From contig NZ_JAHLQL010000001.1 of the NCBI RefSeq assembly GCF_018919175.1, positions 248,001-312,000 on the forward strand: a stretch of DNA of 64,000 nt. Direction: 5' to 3'. Below are positions 1 through 8,069 of the stretch, piece after piece; the stretch's first letter is position 1, and each line of letters begins with the position of its first letter. The notes under the pieces are model-generated. The model saw nothing but the letters and a program-made list of their open reading frames with translations, ran no database searches and was not told where the DNA came from. Both the position numbers and the translations under genes were made by a program. The DNA comes from Clostridium simiarum (GTDB lineage: Bacteria; Bacillota; Clostridia; Clostridiales; Clostridiaceae).

Positions 1-1
1 C

Positions 2-520
2 AGCTTCGTTTTTCAAGAACCTAGGCTTATAAAATGGAATACTCTGTGGGATAATATAGATTTTGTTCTTAAGGATAAGCTAGATATAAAAGCTAGAAAA
101 AACATAATCCAGCATTATTTAAATCAAGTGGATATGTTAGACTTTAAGGATTATTACCCTGATTTTATTAGTGGTGGAATGCAACAAAAGGTTAGTATAG
201 CTAGAGCCTTTGCATATAGCTCAGAGGTTTTATTAATGGATGAACCCTTTAAATCATTAGATATAGCCTCTAAAGAAAATATAATAAATACTCTTGCAAA
301 TATAATAGATAAAGAAAAAAGAACATCTATACTAGTAACTCATGATCTAGAGGAGGCAGCGCTTTTAGGTGACTATATAGTGATTTTTACCAACAAGCCT
401 ACAAAAGTTAAAAAGATATTAGAAAATCCTATAAAAAGTGTAAGTGCTAGAAAGAAGGAAAAATTTATTATGGAGGATTTTGCTAAGGAAATAAAAAGCT
501 ATTTACTAGGTGGAGAATAA
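2..520 (+). CDS. ABC transporter ATP-binding protein, nitrate/sulfonate/taurine type (5' partial)
   Basis: Only the C-terminal part of this ATPase lies in the window; the open frame runs in from base 2 without a start. It energises uptake of a small anion or an aromatic or sulfonate-type solute at the inner face of the membrane. Visible in order are the Q-loop (FVFQEPRL), the ABC signature (SGGMQQKVSIARAF), Walker B with catalytic Glu (VLLMDEPFKSLD) and the H-loop (LVTHD). Walker A is missing because of the window edge. The Q-loop wording and the short C-terminus without a TOBE domain resemble SsuB/TauB/NrtD-like ATPases. The partner permease and binding protein should lie upstream, outside the window. 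The substrate cannot be told from this fragment. Confidence 0.85.
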   Translation, partial: SFVFQEPRLIKWNTLWDNIDFVLKDKLDIKARKNIIQHYLNQVDMLDFKDYYPDFISGGMQQKVSIARAFAYSSEVLLMDEPFKSLDIASKENIINTLANIIDKEKRTSILVTHDLEEAALLGDYIVIFTNKPTKVKKILENPIKSVSARKKEKFIMEDFAKEIKSYLLGGE

Positions 521-552
521 TATTATTAGATTTTAAAGTTACACTAAGGCCT

Positions 553-616
553 CTTTCAATTTTAAAATCATTAAAAGTTATGCTATACTATATTAAGTAA
601 AACTTAAAATTGAAAG
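553..616 (+). promoter_or_regulatory. Extended -10 promoter flanked by a perfect 13-bp inverted repeat
   Basis: An extended -10 element (TG-C-TATACT, 581-589) precedes the PII-like gene; the -35 region is poor. The arms CTTTCAATTTTAA (553-565) and TTAAAATTGAAAG (604-616) are perfectly complementary and bracket this promoter. The right arm overlaps the ribosome binding site. The left arm lies upstream of the expected RNA start, so a DNA-level operator is more likely than an RNA hairpin. This is inference. Confidence 0.45.
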
Positions 617-628
617 GAGATGATGAGG

Positions 629-982
629 TTGCAAGTATTATTTTTAGTGCTAAATAAAGTGGAATGTCTTGAGGGAATACTTGAAAACTTCATGAGTGAA
701 GGTATCAGAGGAGCTACTGTAATTGAAAGTACAGGTATGGCTCGAATATTAAATGAGGTAGGAAGCAACATTCCTATTTTTGGATCTATAAGAATGGTAA
801 TGGATGAAAAATACCCTTTTAATAAAACAATTTTTGTAGTAATTGAGGATAATCAATTGGAAACAGCGGTATCATGCATAAAGAAGGAAACAGGAGATAT
901 GTCTAAGCCTGATGTAGGCATAATATTTACAGTTCCTGTAGGTTACGTGGAAGGAATGAATATAGGGGGAAAGAGAGAGTAG
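629..982 (+). CDS. PII-like regulatory protein paired with antiporter
   Basis: Small protein of about 117 residues with a beta-alpha-beta ferredoxin-like pattern resembling PII (GlnB/GlnK) signalling proteins: LQVLFLVLNK as strand 1, a glycine-rich turn (EGIRGATVIE) and a C-terminal strand (GIIFTVPVGYVEG). The classical uridylylated T-loop tyrosine motif is not obvious, so it belongs to the divergent PII-like group rather than true GlnB. The start is chosen at TTG 629, because the SD stretch (AAAGGAG, 613-619, with further pairing to 624) covers the ATGs at 620 and 623, leaving TTG about 9 nt downstream. It abuts the antiporter gene with no gap, suggesting translational coupling. By analogy with other PII-like/transporter pairs it probably gates that transporter in response to a nucleotide or cation signal; this role is inferred. 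Confidence 0.6.
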   Translation: MQVLFLVLNKVECLEGILENFMSEGIRGATVIESTGMARILNEVGSNIPIFGSIRMVMDEKYPFNKTIFVVIEDNQLETAVSCIKKETGDMSKPDVGIIFTVPVGYVEGMNIGGKRE

Positions 983-2152
983 ATGAACAGTTTATATTAC
1001 ATAGCCATAGTACTATTTTCAGGCATGTTATGTGCAAAACTACTTTCTAAAATAAAACTTCCAAACGTAACCGGATATTTAATTGCTGGAGTAATTATAG
1101 GTCCTTATGTATTAAAAATTGTGCCTCAAGATGCAGTAAAATCTTTAGGGATATTATCAGAGGCAGCCCTTGGATTTATTGCCTATGGAATAGGCAGTGA
1201 ATTTTTACTAAAGAATATAAAAAAGACAGGTAAAACTGTTATAATGATAACAATTTTTGAAGCATTAGGGGCAGTACTTTTAGTGGATTTAGCCATGATA
1301 TTTATTTTTAAACAACCCTTACCTTTTAGCTTAACTATTGGAGCTATAGCTGCAGCTACAGCACCAGCGGCTACTATATTAGTAATAAGACAATATAATG
1401 CTAAAGGTAATTTTACAACCACTCTTTTACAAGTAGTAGCTATGGATGATGCTATAGGTATAATTGCCTTTGGCATATCTCTTGCGATAGCTCAAGCACT
1501 TATAGGTGGAGCTTCAACTTCTCTAGCCATGGCTATATTAAAGCCTCTAATTGAAATAGTCTTTTCTATAGTTATAGGATTTATATTAGGATTTATCTTT
1601 GCATATCTAGGTAAAAAAGTTCAAGGTGAGAATGAATTATTATCTTTAACTATAGCATTTATATTTTTTGCTATAGGAATTTCTATAAAATTAAATCTAT
1701 CTACCCTACTTACATGTATGATGCTAGGAGCCACTATAACTAATTTAAGTAGCAATAGTAGTAGATTTTTAAGTATTGTGGATAGATTTACACCTCCACT
1801 TTTTATAGCATTTTTTACAATTGCAGGTTTAGAGTTGAATCTGTCAGTGCTAGGAAGTGTAGGAGTTATAGGACTTGGATATATGGTATTTAGAGTTATA
1901 GGCAAAATGCTTGGGGTATACATTGCAGGTTATATAACAAAAGCAGAGGAAAATGTAAGGAAATATTTAGGGTTGGCTTTAGTTCCTCAAGCAGGGGTAG
2001 CTATAGGCTTATCTTTGGTTGCAGAAAAATCTTTACCACCTGAGTATGGACAAGCAATAAGAACCATTGTATTAGCTGGAACAGTTATATATGAATTAAT
2101 TGGACCATTATCTTCTAAAATCGCTTTAATAAAAGCAGGAGATATAAAATAA
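983..2152 (+). CDS. Cation:proton antiporter (CPA2/Kef-like membrane domain)
   Basis: Integral membrane protein of 389 residues made almost entirely of hydrophobic helices, matching the Na+/H+ exchanger domain of the CPA2 (KefB/NapA) superfamily. The N-terminal region has the typical glycine/proline breaks (LPNVTGYLIAGVIIGPYVL), and a helix carries the paired aspartates (AMDDAIGI, about residues 154-159) expected at the ion-binding site. It lacks the C-terminal TrkA-N/RCK domain found in Kef proteins; the upstream PII-like protein may supply the missing regulation in trans. Its ATG directly follows the upstream stop codon. It should exchange Na+ or K+ for protons across the cytoplasmic membrane. 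Ion specificity cannot be read from sequence. Confidence 0.85.
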   Translation: MNSLYYIAIVLFSGMLCAKLLSKIKLPNVTGYLIAGVIIGPYVLKIVPQDAVKSLGILSEAALGFIAYGIGSEFLLKNIKKTGKTVIMITIFEALGAVLLVDLAMIFIFKQPLPFSLTIGAIAAATAPAATILVIRQYNAKGNFTTTLLQVVAMDDAIGIIAFGISLAIAQALIGGASTSLAMAILKPLIEIVFSIVIGFILGFIFAYLGKKVQGENELLSLTIAFIFFAIGISIKLNLSTLLTCMMLGATITNLSSNSSRFLSIVDRFTPPLFIAFFTIAGLELNLSVLGSVGVIGLGYMVFRVIGKMLGVYIAGYITKAEENVRKYLGLALVPQAGVAIGLSLVAEKSLPPEYGQAIRTIVLAGTVIYELIGPLSSKIALIKAGDIK

Positions 2153-2198
2153 ATATTGAATATATAAGGATAATCATTCATTTTTATGTAAAGTTAGT

Positions 2199-2235
2199 AG
2201 CTCTGTTTTAGAATTATAGAACAGGGCTCTAAAAA
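2199..2235 (+). terminator. Possible terminator hairpin after the antiporter gene
   Basis: AGCTCTGTT (2199-2207) pairs with AACAGGGCT (2220-2228) with one G-U pair. The following tract is A-rich with few U residues, so termination would be weak. Confidence 0.35.
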
Positions 2236-2293
2236 TATTACTTTACTAAGTTTAAAGTTAAAAAGGGTATTTTGAATATTAAGGGGGAAAAAT

Positions 2294-4786
2294 ATGTTTT
2301 TAATGGGAGGAAAAAATAAAAAGGAACCACAAGAAAAGATTCAGCAGAGAGAAAACCTTGGGAGCAAATCCACAAATAATTTTAATTTAAAACTATCAAA
2401 CTTAAGAATGCTACAAGAATATCAAATCAATATAGCAGATAGGATTTTAAATGAAGGTGAAGAAACATTAGAGGCTACAGAAGTTCTTTTGAATTCAGTA
2501 GAAGACATTAATAAACAAATTGAGTTAAATGAAAAGCATATCGCAAATACCTTTCAAGCATCAAATGAGGTAGGAGAATTCTCACATATAGTATTTAAGA
2601 GAGTAGATGAAACTATTAAAGAAATAAATAGTACTTTGGAAAAATCTAAATCTGGATATGAAGCCGTAAATTCTTCAATTAGTAGTATAGAAACCATAAA
2701 GGAAACTGTTGAAAATATGCATCAGGTAATCTTAGAATTAATAGAAAAGTCAGAAAAAATAAATGGTTTTGTGGATACAATAAAAAACATTTCTAATACT
2801 ACTAATCTATTATCCTTAAATGCTAATATAGAAGCTGCAAGGGCTGGAGACGCTGGAAGAGGTTTTGCTGTAGTTGCAGGAGAAGTTAAAAAGTTAGCTG
2901 AAAGTAGTTCTAAATCTGCTAATGAAATTGGGGACATAATAAAGGATATAGCATCCACAACTAATAAAACCAATACCATAATGCAACAAAGTATTGAAAG
3001 AGTTATTAATAGCACAGAAGAAGCTAAAAAGGTTGAAGAAGCAATAAATCACATAATAGAATCTGTAAGCAGAACTCAACAAATATCTTTAGATATAGAA
3101 GAAGCTATAAAGCAACAAGTAAAGAAAAATGATTACCTTGTTGCTACTATGGAAGATATGGAAAAGGGCAGTCTAGAGCTGAAAACTCATAATGAAAACA
3201 CTTCTATAAATGCTTTTAGACAAAAGTACAGTCTAAATAAACTAAAGGATAGTATAAACACATTAAATAATATATCTAAAAGCATGAAGACCCTAGTTCA
3301 AGACAAGGAAGAAAAATTAAATGACGAAAAAATAACTTTAAATATAAAATTTTCTAAGATATATACATTAGACCCTGTTAAAGTTCTTTATGCAGACAAC
3401 GTTAAGGCGTTATACCCTATACATATGGGCTTGGTACAATTTGGATCAGGAGTGGATATAATAGGTGGTATAGCTAAAAGTTGGCATTTAGAGTCCGACA
3501 ATGTTACGTGGAACTTTATTCTAAGAAGAGATATTAAATTTCATAATGGGCGAAATGTAAAATCCGAGGATGTAAAATATTCTTTTGAGAGGTTTTTAAG
3601 TAGAGAAACAAATTCAGACAATAGATGGATATTAAATTTTATTAAAGGAGCTAAAGAATTTTATAATGGAGAATCTAAGGTTATAAGCGGAATTAAAATT
3701 ATAAATGACTACCAGATAAAATTAATTTTAGAAAATCCCTATGCTTCATTTTTAAATAATTTAGCATTTATATCCTGCTCTATAATACCTAAAGAGTGTG
3801 CGAAAAACATAGAGGTTAATCCTATAGGTATAGGGCCATATAAGTTTGTTAGTTATAATGAAAAGGATGATAAATTAGTGCTAGAAAAGGTGAAAGATTA
3901 CCCATTAGGTTCTGGGCTTGCAGATGAAATTATTATTCATACATCTTCTGAGAGCTTAGCTGAAGACTTTATAAATAATAAATTAGACTATACACCTGTA
4001 AATGCTTCAAATGTTGATGAAATAAAGAAAGCAGGATATGAAATTAATAAAAAAGAAAGTCTTGGTGCAAAATATTTAGCCTTTAATTTTACTAGCAATA
4101 ATCCTTTGATTGAAAATAGGTATGTAAGATTAGCTATTAACTACGCTCTAGATAGAGAAAGGATTATAAAGGAAGGCTTAAAGGACTTAGAAAACCCTTC
4201 ACAGTATATATTCCCAGAGGGATTTAATTTAAACGGTAGAGAGAAAATAAAAAGAGATATAAGTAAAGCTAAGGATTATATGAAAAAAAGTGGAGTAAAG
4301 CAAGGTACTATAACCCTATTGATTAATTCTCTTACAAAGAATAGCCACTATGCTAAATCTTTAATAAAGGTACTTAAAGAGAATTTAAATGAAATTGGTC
4401 TCCAGTTAAAAACCGTAGAAGTAGAGCAAAAGAACTATACTAAGGCTGAATTTAAGAAAAAAGGAGATATACTTTATTCAGGGTGGATAGGAGATACAGG
4501 AACACCAGATAATTATATAGAGCCCTTTATAGATCCTGACGGTATTGCAAATATAGGGGGTTATACTAATGAAAACTTAATAGAGCTTATAGAGGAAGTA
4601 AAAGCCATAAAAAATCCTTATAAATATAGGGAAAAAATAGCTCACATTGAAGAAATATTAAAAGAAGAGTGTCCATATATATTTGTTTCTGTAAGTTGTA
4701 ATTGTTATGCAACCAAAAATAATGTTAAAGGTATTACAGTAACACCTATAAATTTGATAAAATTGCAAGATGTATGGAAAGAGTAA
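2294..4786 (+). CDS. Soluble chemoreceptor signalling domain fused to a family-5 peptide-binding domain
   Basis: An 830-residue two-part protein. Residues about 40-330 form a chemoreceptor (MCP) cytoplasmic coiled coil; the conserved hairpin tip is at about 167-205 ([18 protein letters not shown], then [16 protein letters not shown]). Residues about 345-825 match the extracellular solute-binding family 5 (OppA/DppA) fold, including the signature stretch around residues 403-434 ([16 protein letters not shown], then [11 protein letters not shown]). No signal peptide or membrane segment is visible, so both halves should be cytoplasmic. This differs from normal chemoreceptors and from normal binding proteins. 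It probably senses an intracellular peptide or similar ligand and signals to CheA/CheW, but this is inference. A strong SD (AAGGGGG) precedes ATG 2294. The frame is intact, so the fusion is not an assembly scar within the window. Confidence 0.85.
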   Translation: MFLMGGKNKKEPQEKIQQRENLGSKSTNNFNLKLSNLRMLQEYQINIADRILNEGEETLEATEVLLNSVEDINKQIELNEKHIANTFQASNEVGEFSHIVFKRVDETIKEINSTLEKSKSGYEAVNSSISSIETIKETVENMHQVILELIEKSEKINGFVDTIKNISNTTNLLSLNANIEAARAGDAGRGFAVVAGEVKKLAESSSKSANEIGDIIKDIASTTNKTNTIMQQSIERVINSTEEAKKVEEAINHIIESVSRTQQISLDIEEAIKQQVKKNDYLVATMEDMEKGSLELKTHNENTSINAFRQKYSLNKLKDSINTLNNISKSMKTLVQDKEEKLNDEKITLNIKFSKIYTLDPVKVLYADNVKALYPIHMGLVQFGSGVDIIGGIAKSWHLESDNVTWNFILRRDIKFHNGRNVKSEDVKYSFERFLSRETNSDNRWILNFIKGAKEFYNGESKVISGIKIINDYQIKLILENPYASFLNNLAFISCSIIPKECAKNIEVNPIGIGPYKFVSYNEKDDKLVLEKVKDYPLGSGLADEIIIHTSSESLAEDFINNKLDYTPVNASNVDEIKKAGYEINKKESLGAKYLAFNFTSNNPLIENRYVRLAINYALDRERIIKEGLKDLENPSQYIFPEGFNLNGREKIKRDISKAKDYMKKSGVKQGTITLLINSLTKNSHYAKSLIKVLKENLNEIGLQLKTVEVEQKNYTKAEFKKKGDILYSGWIGDTGTPDNYIEPFIDPDGIANIGGYTNENLIELIEEVKAIKNPYKYREKIAHIEEILKEECPYIFVSVSCNCYATKNNVKGITVTPINLIKLQDVWKE

Positions 4787-4873
4787 TAATTTGGTTTAAT
4801 AAAAATTTTTATTTCATAGATTCAGATAATTAAGAGAATTCCACCTAAACCTTAGAATTAATTGACAATACAT

Positions 4874-4925
4874 AAAAAAGCACTGCTTTACAGTTTATTT
4901 CAAAAGCAGTGTTTTTTTTATTTTT
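4874..4925. terminator. Intrinsic terminator after the chemoreceptor fusion
   Basis: GCACTGCTTT (4880-4889) pairs with AAAGCAGTG (4903-4911), followed by a run of eight T; A residues on the 5' side make it potentially bidirectional. It lies in the 423-base gap 4787-5209, which otherwise holds only the promoter at 5094. Confidence 0.8.
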
Positions 4926-5093
4926 AAAGCATAGTTTTTACTGTATTAAATAAGATTTATAGAAATCACTATGATTCTTAAGGATTATTTTGAAAACATT
5001 ATCAAAACTGCTTTATATGAAGTATTACATAAAGTTATAGTATTATAAGATATATAAGTTAAATTTTATTATAAGATTTACCGTGATATAATA

Positions 5094-5102
5094 TTAGTAA
5101 CC
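5094..5102 (+). promoter_or_regulatory. Extended -10 promoter for the acetyltransferase gene
   Basis: TG-A-TATAAT is a perfect extended -10; the -35 position (TTTTAT) is poor. It would give a leader of about 100 nt before the gene at 5210. Confidence 0.45.
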
Positions 5103-5209
5103 TTTAAATTGTTAGAATAAAAATAAAATTAAACTATAAAAGTGAAAATATAAAGATTAATTTTATTTTTAATACATAGGTATAATTCATTGTATAGGGA
5201 AGTGTTTTT

Positions 5210-5656
5210 ATGGAAGTGAAAAGATTTAAGGGAGAGGAAAAAAATCTTTTAGAAGATGCTTATAAGGTTAGATATGCAGTTTTTGTGGAAGAGCAAAATG
5301 TACCTGTAGAACATGAAAGAGATGGTCTTGATGAAAAGAGTTACCATGTAGTGATATATGAAAACAATTTGCCAGTGGCTACAGGAAGAGTGGTTGATTT
5401 AAGTGGAAGATATAAAATAGGAAGAGTATGTGTGTTGAAAGAATATAGAAGATGTGGATATGGAGAAAAGGTTATAGAAGAGCTCATCCATATATTAAGA
5501 GAAATTAATATTGGAGAAGTACTATTACATGCTCAAATAAAATCTATTAGTTTTTATGAAAGATTAGGTTTCAAAGCCTATGGTAATTTATTTGAAGAAG
5601 AGGGAATAGAACATATAGCAATGAGTTTAATACTTAGAGGGGCTGGAAGATTTTAA
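5210..5656 (+). CDS. GNAT family N-acetyltransferase (ElaA/YjcF-like)
   Basis: A 148-residue acetyltransferase of the GCN5-related fold, transferring acetyl from acetyl-CoA to an amine. The N-terminal stretch RYAVFVEEQNVP followed by E.D..D..S.H is characteristic of the ElaA/YjcF subgroup. The acetyl-CoA-binding region is visible as VCVLKEYRRCGYGEKVI (motif A, about residues 73-90), and the C-terminal FYERLGF is motif B. Single gene, with its own promoter and a strong terminator just downstream. The acceptor substrate is unknown. Confidence 0.85.
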   Translation: MEVKRFKGEEKNLLEDAYKVRYAVFVEEQNVPVEHERDGLDEKSYHVVIYENNLPVATGRVVDLSGRYKIGRVCVLKEYRRCGYGEKVIEELIHILREINIGEVLLHAQIKSISFYERLGFKAYGNLFEEEGIEHIAMSLILRGAGRF

Positions 5657-5703
5657 TTTAATAGAATATTCTTAAAGACACCGCTGAATTAAATATAGCA
5701 TTA

Positions 5704-5752
5704 TAGATATAGGATTTAGTATAAATTACTACTAAATTCTATATCTTTTTTA
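5704..5752. terminator. Intrinsic terminator after the acetyltransferase
   Basis: A long stem, AGATATAGGATTTAGTA against TACTAAATTCTATATCT (one G/T position), is followed by TTTTTT. Confidence 0.85.
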
Positions 5753-5864
5753 TATTTATCTAAAGGAGTAATTATAAACTAAAGGAGGATAGCTCTTGTA
5801 ATACTTTTCCTTTAATGTAATTTTAGTAAAGAGAATTACTTTTAACAAGAATAGATTAAATACA

Positions 5865-5894
5865 TTGATAAATCATAACATTTAATCTTATAAT
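5865..5894 (+). promoter_or_regulatory. Sigma-70-type promoter for the kinase-like gene
   Basis: TTGATA (5865-5870), 18-bp spacer, TATAAT (5889-5894). The expected RNA start is near 5901, 34 nt before the ATG. Confidence 0.6.
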
Positions 5895-5934
5895 TTACAT
5901 AAGTATGTTATTATAAATAGCAAGGAGGATTTTT

Positions 5935-6495
5935 ATGAAAATTACCATTACTGGAGATCTATATAGTGGCAAAAGCTGTTTAAGTAAAAGTCTATGCAGT
6001 CATTATGGATTAAAGATTTTTAGTGCAGGAAAGCTTTTAAGGAAAGAAGCGGAAAGTCTTGGAATGGATATTACAGAGTTTAATAAATATATGGATGATA
6101 ATAATGTAGATATGATTATAGATGAAAGAACAAGGGAAATAGGAAGAAATGAAGAAAACTTTTTATTTGATGCTAGACTTGCTTGGTATTTCATTGAAGA
6201 TAGTATAAATATTTATCTTAAAGTAAATGAAGATATAGCTGCTGAAAGAGCCATAAAAGATGCAAGGGGTAGCTCTGAAACTTATATTACCAAGGAAGGG
6301 GCTTTGTTTAGTATAAAGAAAAGATCCCTTGTAGAAAGAGAAAGATTTATAAGGCTTTATGATGCAGATATATATAATCTGCACAATTATGATATTATTT
6401 TTGACACAAGTTTTTGGTCAAGAGAAGAAGTGTTATTAAAGGTAATAGAATCTATTGAACTTTACAGAAAAAATTATAAAGACTCATTCTGGTAA
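5935..6495 (+). CDS. Cytidylate kinase-like P-loop NTPase
   Basis: A 186-residue P-loop protein resembling the short archaeal-type cytidylate kinases (cytidylate_kin2). The Walker A motif is G7-DLYS-GKS14, followed by GLKIFSAGKLLRKEA, the segment that in this family contacts the nucleoside monophosphate. A DARLAWYF segment near residue 80 and an arginine-rich lid (RSLVERERFIRLYDAD, about 128-143) also fit. The usual family role is phosphoryl transfer from ATP to CMP/dCMP. The main cmk of clostridia normally sits elsewhere, so this is probably a paralogue with a different or regulatory role. SD is AAGGAGG. Single gene. Confidence 0.7.
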   Translation: MKITITGDLYSGKSCLSKSLCSHYGLKIFSAGKLLRKEAESLGMDITEFNKYMDDNNVDMIIDERTREIGRNEENFLFDARLAWYFIEDSINIYLKVNEDIAAERAIKDARGSSETYITKEGALFSIKKRSLVERERFIRLYDADIYNLHNYDIIFDTSFWSREEVLLKVIESIELYRKNYKDSFW

Positions 6496-6623
6496 AATGC
6501 AGGTGCTTTATATTTTTTATTTAAAGATTTCCTACTAAGATATATTTCTATATTGTTAGAGATTATTAAAGGATAAGGGTTATTTCTGTCGAATAATTAA
6601 GTATAAAATGGTTTTTCTATTTA

Positions 6624-6655
6624 CAAGGTTATCTTATTTATAACCTTGGTATTAT
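6624..6655 (+). terminator. Hairpin, possible weak terminator
   Basis: CAAGGTTAT (6624-6632) pairs perfectly with ATAACCTTG (6640-6648); the tail GTATTATT is only partly U-rich. It could terminate the upstream unit or act in the leader of the gene at 6688. Confidence 0.35.
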
Positions 6656-6687
6656 TAAATTAATTTGTAAAGGAGAGGGTATAGGTT

Positions 6688-7854
6688 ATGGCGTATAACT
6701 TTGATGAAATTATCCATAGAAGAGGAACTACTTGTGTAAAATGGGATGAGGGTATAATAGATCTTGGTGAAGAGTTTCTGCCTATGTGGGTAGCTGATAT
6801 GGATTTTCCTTGTCCAGTAGAGGTTCATAAAGCCATCAAAAAAAGAGCAGAACATCCTATATTCGGGTATACTTATGCTAATGAAGAAGTTTATAGGCTT
6901 ATAATTGATAGATTGAAAAATAAATATGGATGGCATGTAGAAAAAGATTGGATAGTTTTTCTACCTGGTGTAGTTGATGGAATAGCTACTTCCATAAATA
7001 GCTTTACAAAAGAGAATGAGGGAATAATTATTCAACAGCCAGTTTACCATCCATTTGCCTTAGTACCTGAAGCTTATCACAGAAAAGTTTTAGTAAATAA
7101 TCTTAAAGAATCAGAGTGTGGTTATGACATGGATTTAGAAGATATAAAAAATATAATAAAAAGAGAAAATCCAAAGATGCTAATATTATGTAACCCACAT
7201 AATCCTTTAGGGAAGGTTTGGAGTAAAAGTGAACTTGAAAAATTAGGAGAAATATGCATAGAAAATAATATATTAGTTGTATCTGATGAGATTCATTCAG
7301 ATATAATTTATAAGGGATTTAAACATACTCCCTTTGCATCCATTTCTAAAGAATTTGAGGCAAACTCTATAACACTAATGGCACCTAGTAAAACTTTCAA
7401 TGTAGCAGGATTAAGTCAAGCCTTTGCAGTAATTCCTAACAAGGAATTAAGAGATTCTTTTGTAAGAGCTAGAATAGGATATAATTGGGGTAATGTGTTT
7501 GGGATAACTTCTCTAGAAGCTTGTTATAAATATGGAGATAAATATATAGAAGAGCTTTTATGTTATTTAGAGAAAAACATAGACTTTGTAGAAAAATATT
7601 TGAAAGAAAAATTACCTATTGTAAAGATGAAAAGACCAGAGGGAACTTACCTTTTGTGGTTAGATATGAGAGATTTGAATATGCCACAGGAAGAGTTAGA
7701 TAGATTTTTAAAAGAAAAGGTTAAGGTTAAATTTAATAGTGGTAATATATTTGGAAAGCTAGGAGAAGGGTTTCAAAGAATGAATATAGCTTGCCCTAGA
7801 AGTTATATAGAAGAATGCATGCAAAGATTAGAAAAAGCAATTAATAGCTTATGA
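6688..7854 (+). CDS. MalY/PatB family pyridoxal-phosphate C-S lyase
   Basis: A 388-residue fold-type I PLP enzyme of the MalY/PatB group, which cleaves cystathionine or cysteine conjugates to thiols, pyruvate and ammonia. The family N-terminus is clear (NFDEIIHRRGTTCVKWD, then MWVADMDFPCP). Further motifs are ILCNPHNPLGKVW (substrate and PLP ring contact), SDEIHSDI with the PLP-N1 aspartate, and the Schiff-base lysine K235 in APSKTFNVAG. Length is normal. The SD (AAGGAGAGGG) supports ATG 6688. No partner gene is adjacent. It may serve methionine synthesis or amino-acid catabolism; the sequence does not decide. Confidence 0.9.
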   Translation: MAYNFDEIIHRRGTTCVKWDEGIIDLGEEFLPMWVADMDFPCPVEVHKAIKKRAEHPIFGYTYANEEVYRLIIDRLKNKYGWHVEKDWIVFLPGVVDGIATSINSFTKENEGIIIQQPVYHPFALVPEAYHRKVLVNNLKESECGYDMDLEDIKNIIKRENPKMLILCNPHNPLGKVWSKSELEKLGEICIENNILVVSDEIHSDIIYKGFKHTPFASISKEFEANSITLMAPSKTFNVAGLSQAFAVIPNKELRDSFVRARIGYNWGNVFGITSLEACYKYGDKYIEELLCYLEKNIDFVEKYLKEKLPIVKMKRPEGTYLLWLDMRDLNMPQEELDRFLKEKVKVKFNSGNIFGKLGEGFQRMNIACPRSYIEECMQRLEKAINSL

Positions 7855-8069
7855 AGTAAAAGAACTTCCAATAAAAGTACAAGTTGATATTTAAAAGTAC
7901 GCCTTATTTATAATATTTCAAAGTTATAGGTGGGGCGTTTGTGTTTTAAAGTTTTATCTAAACTCAAGGGTTTCAAGATAGTTTATTAAAGAATAAAATA
8001 AACATAATTAGCTATATATTAATTGGAACATTTAACTCATATTAAAATACAGTTTTAGGAGGCTGTTCT

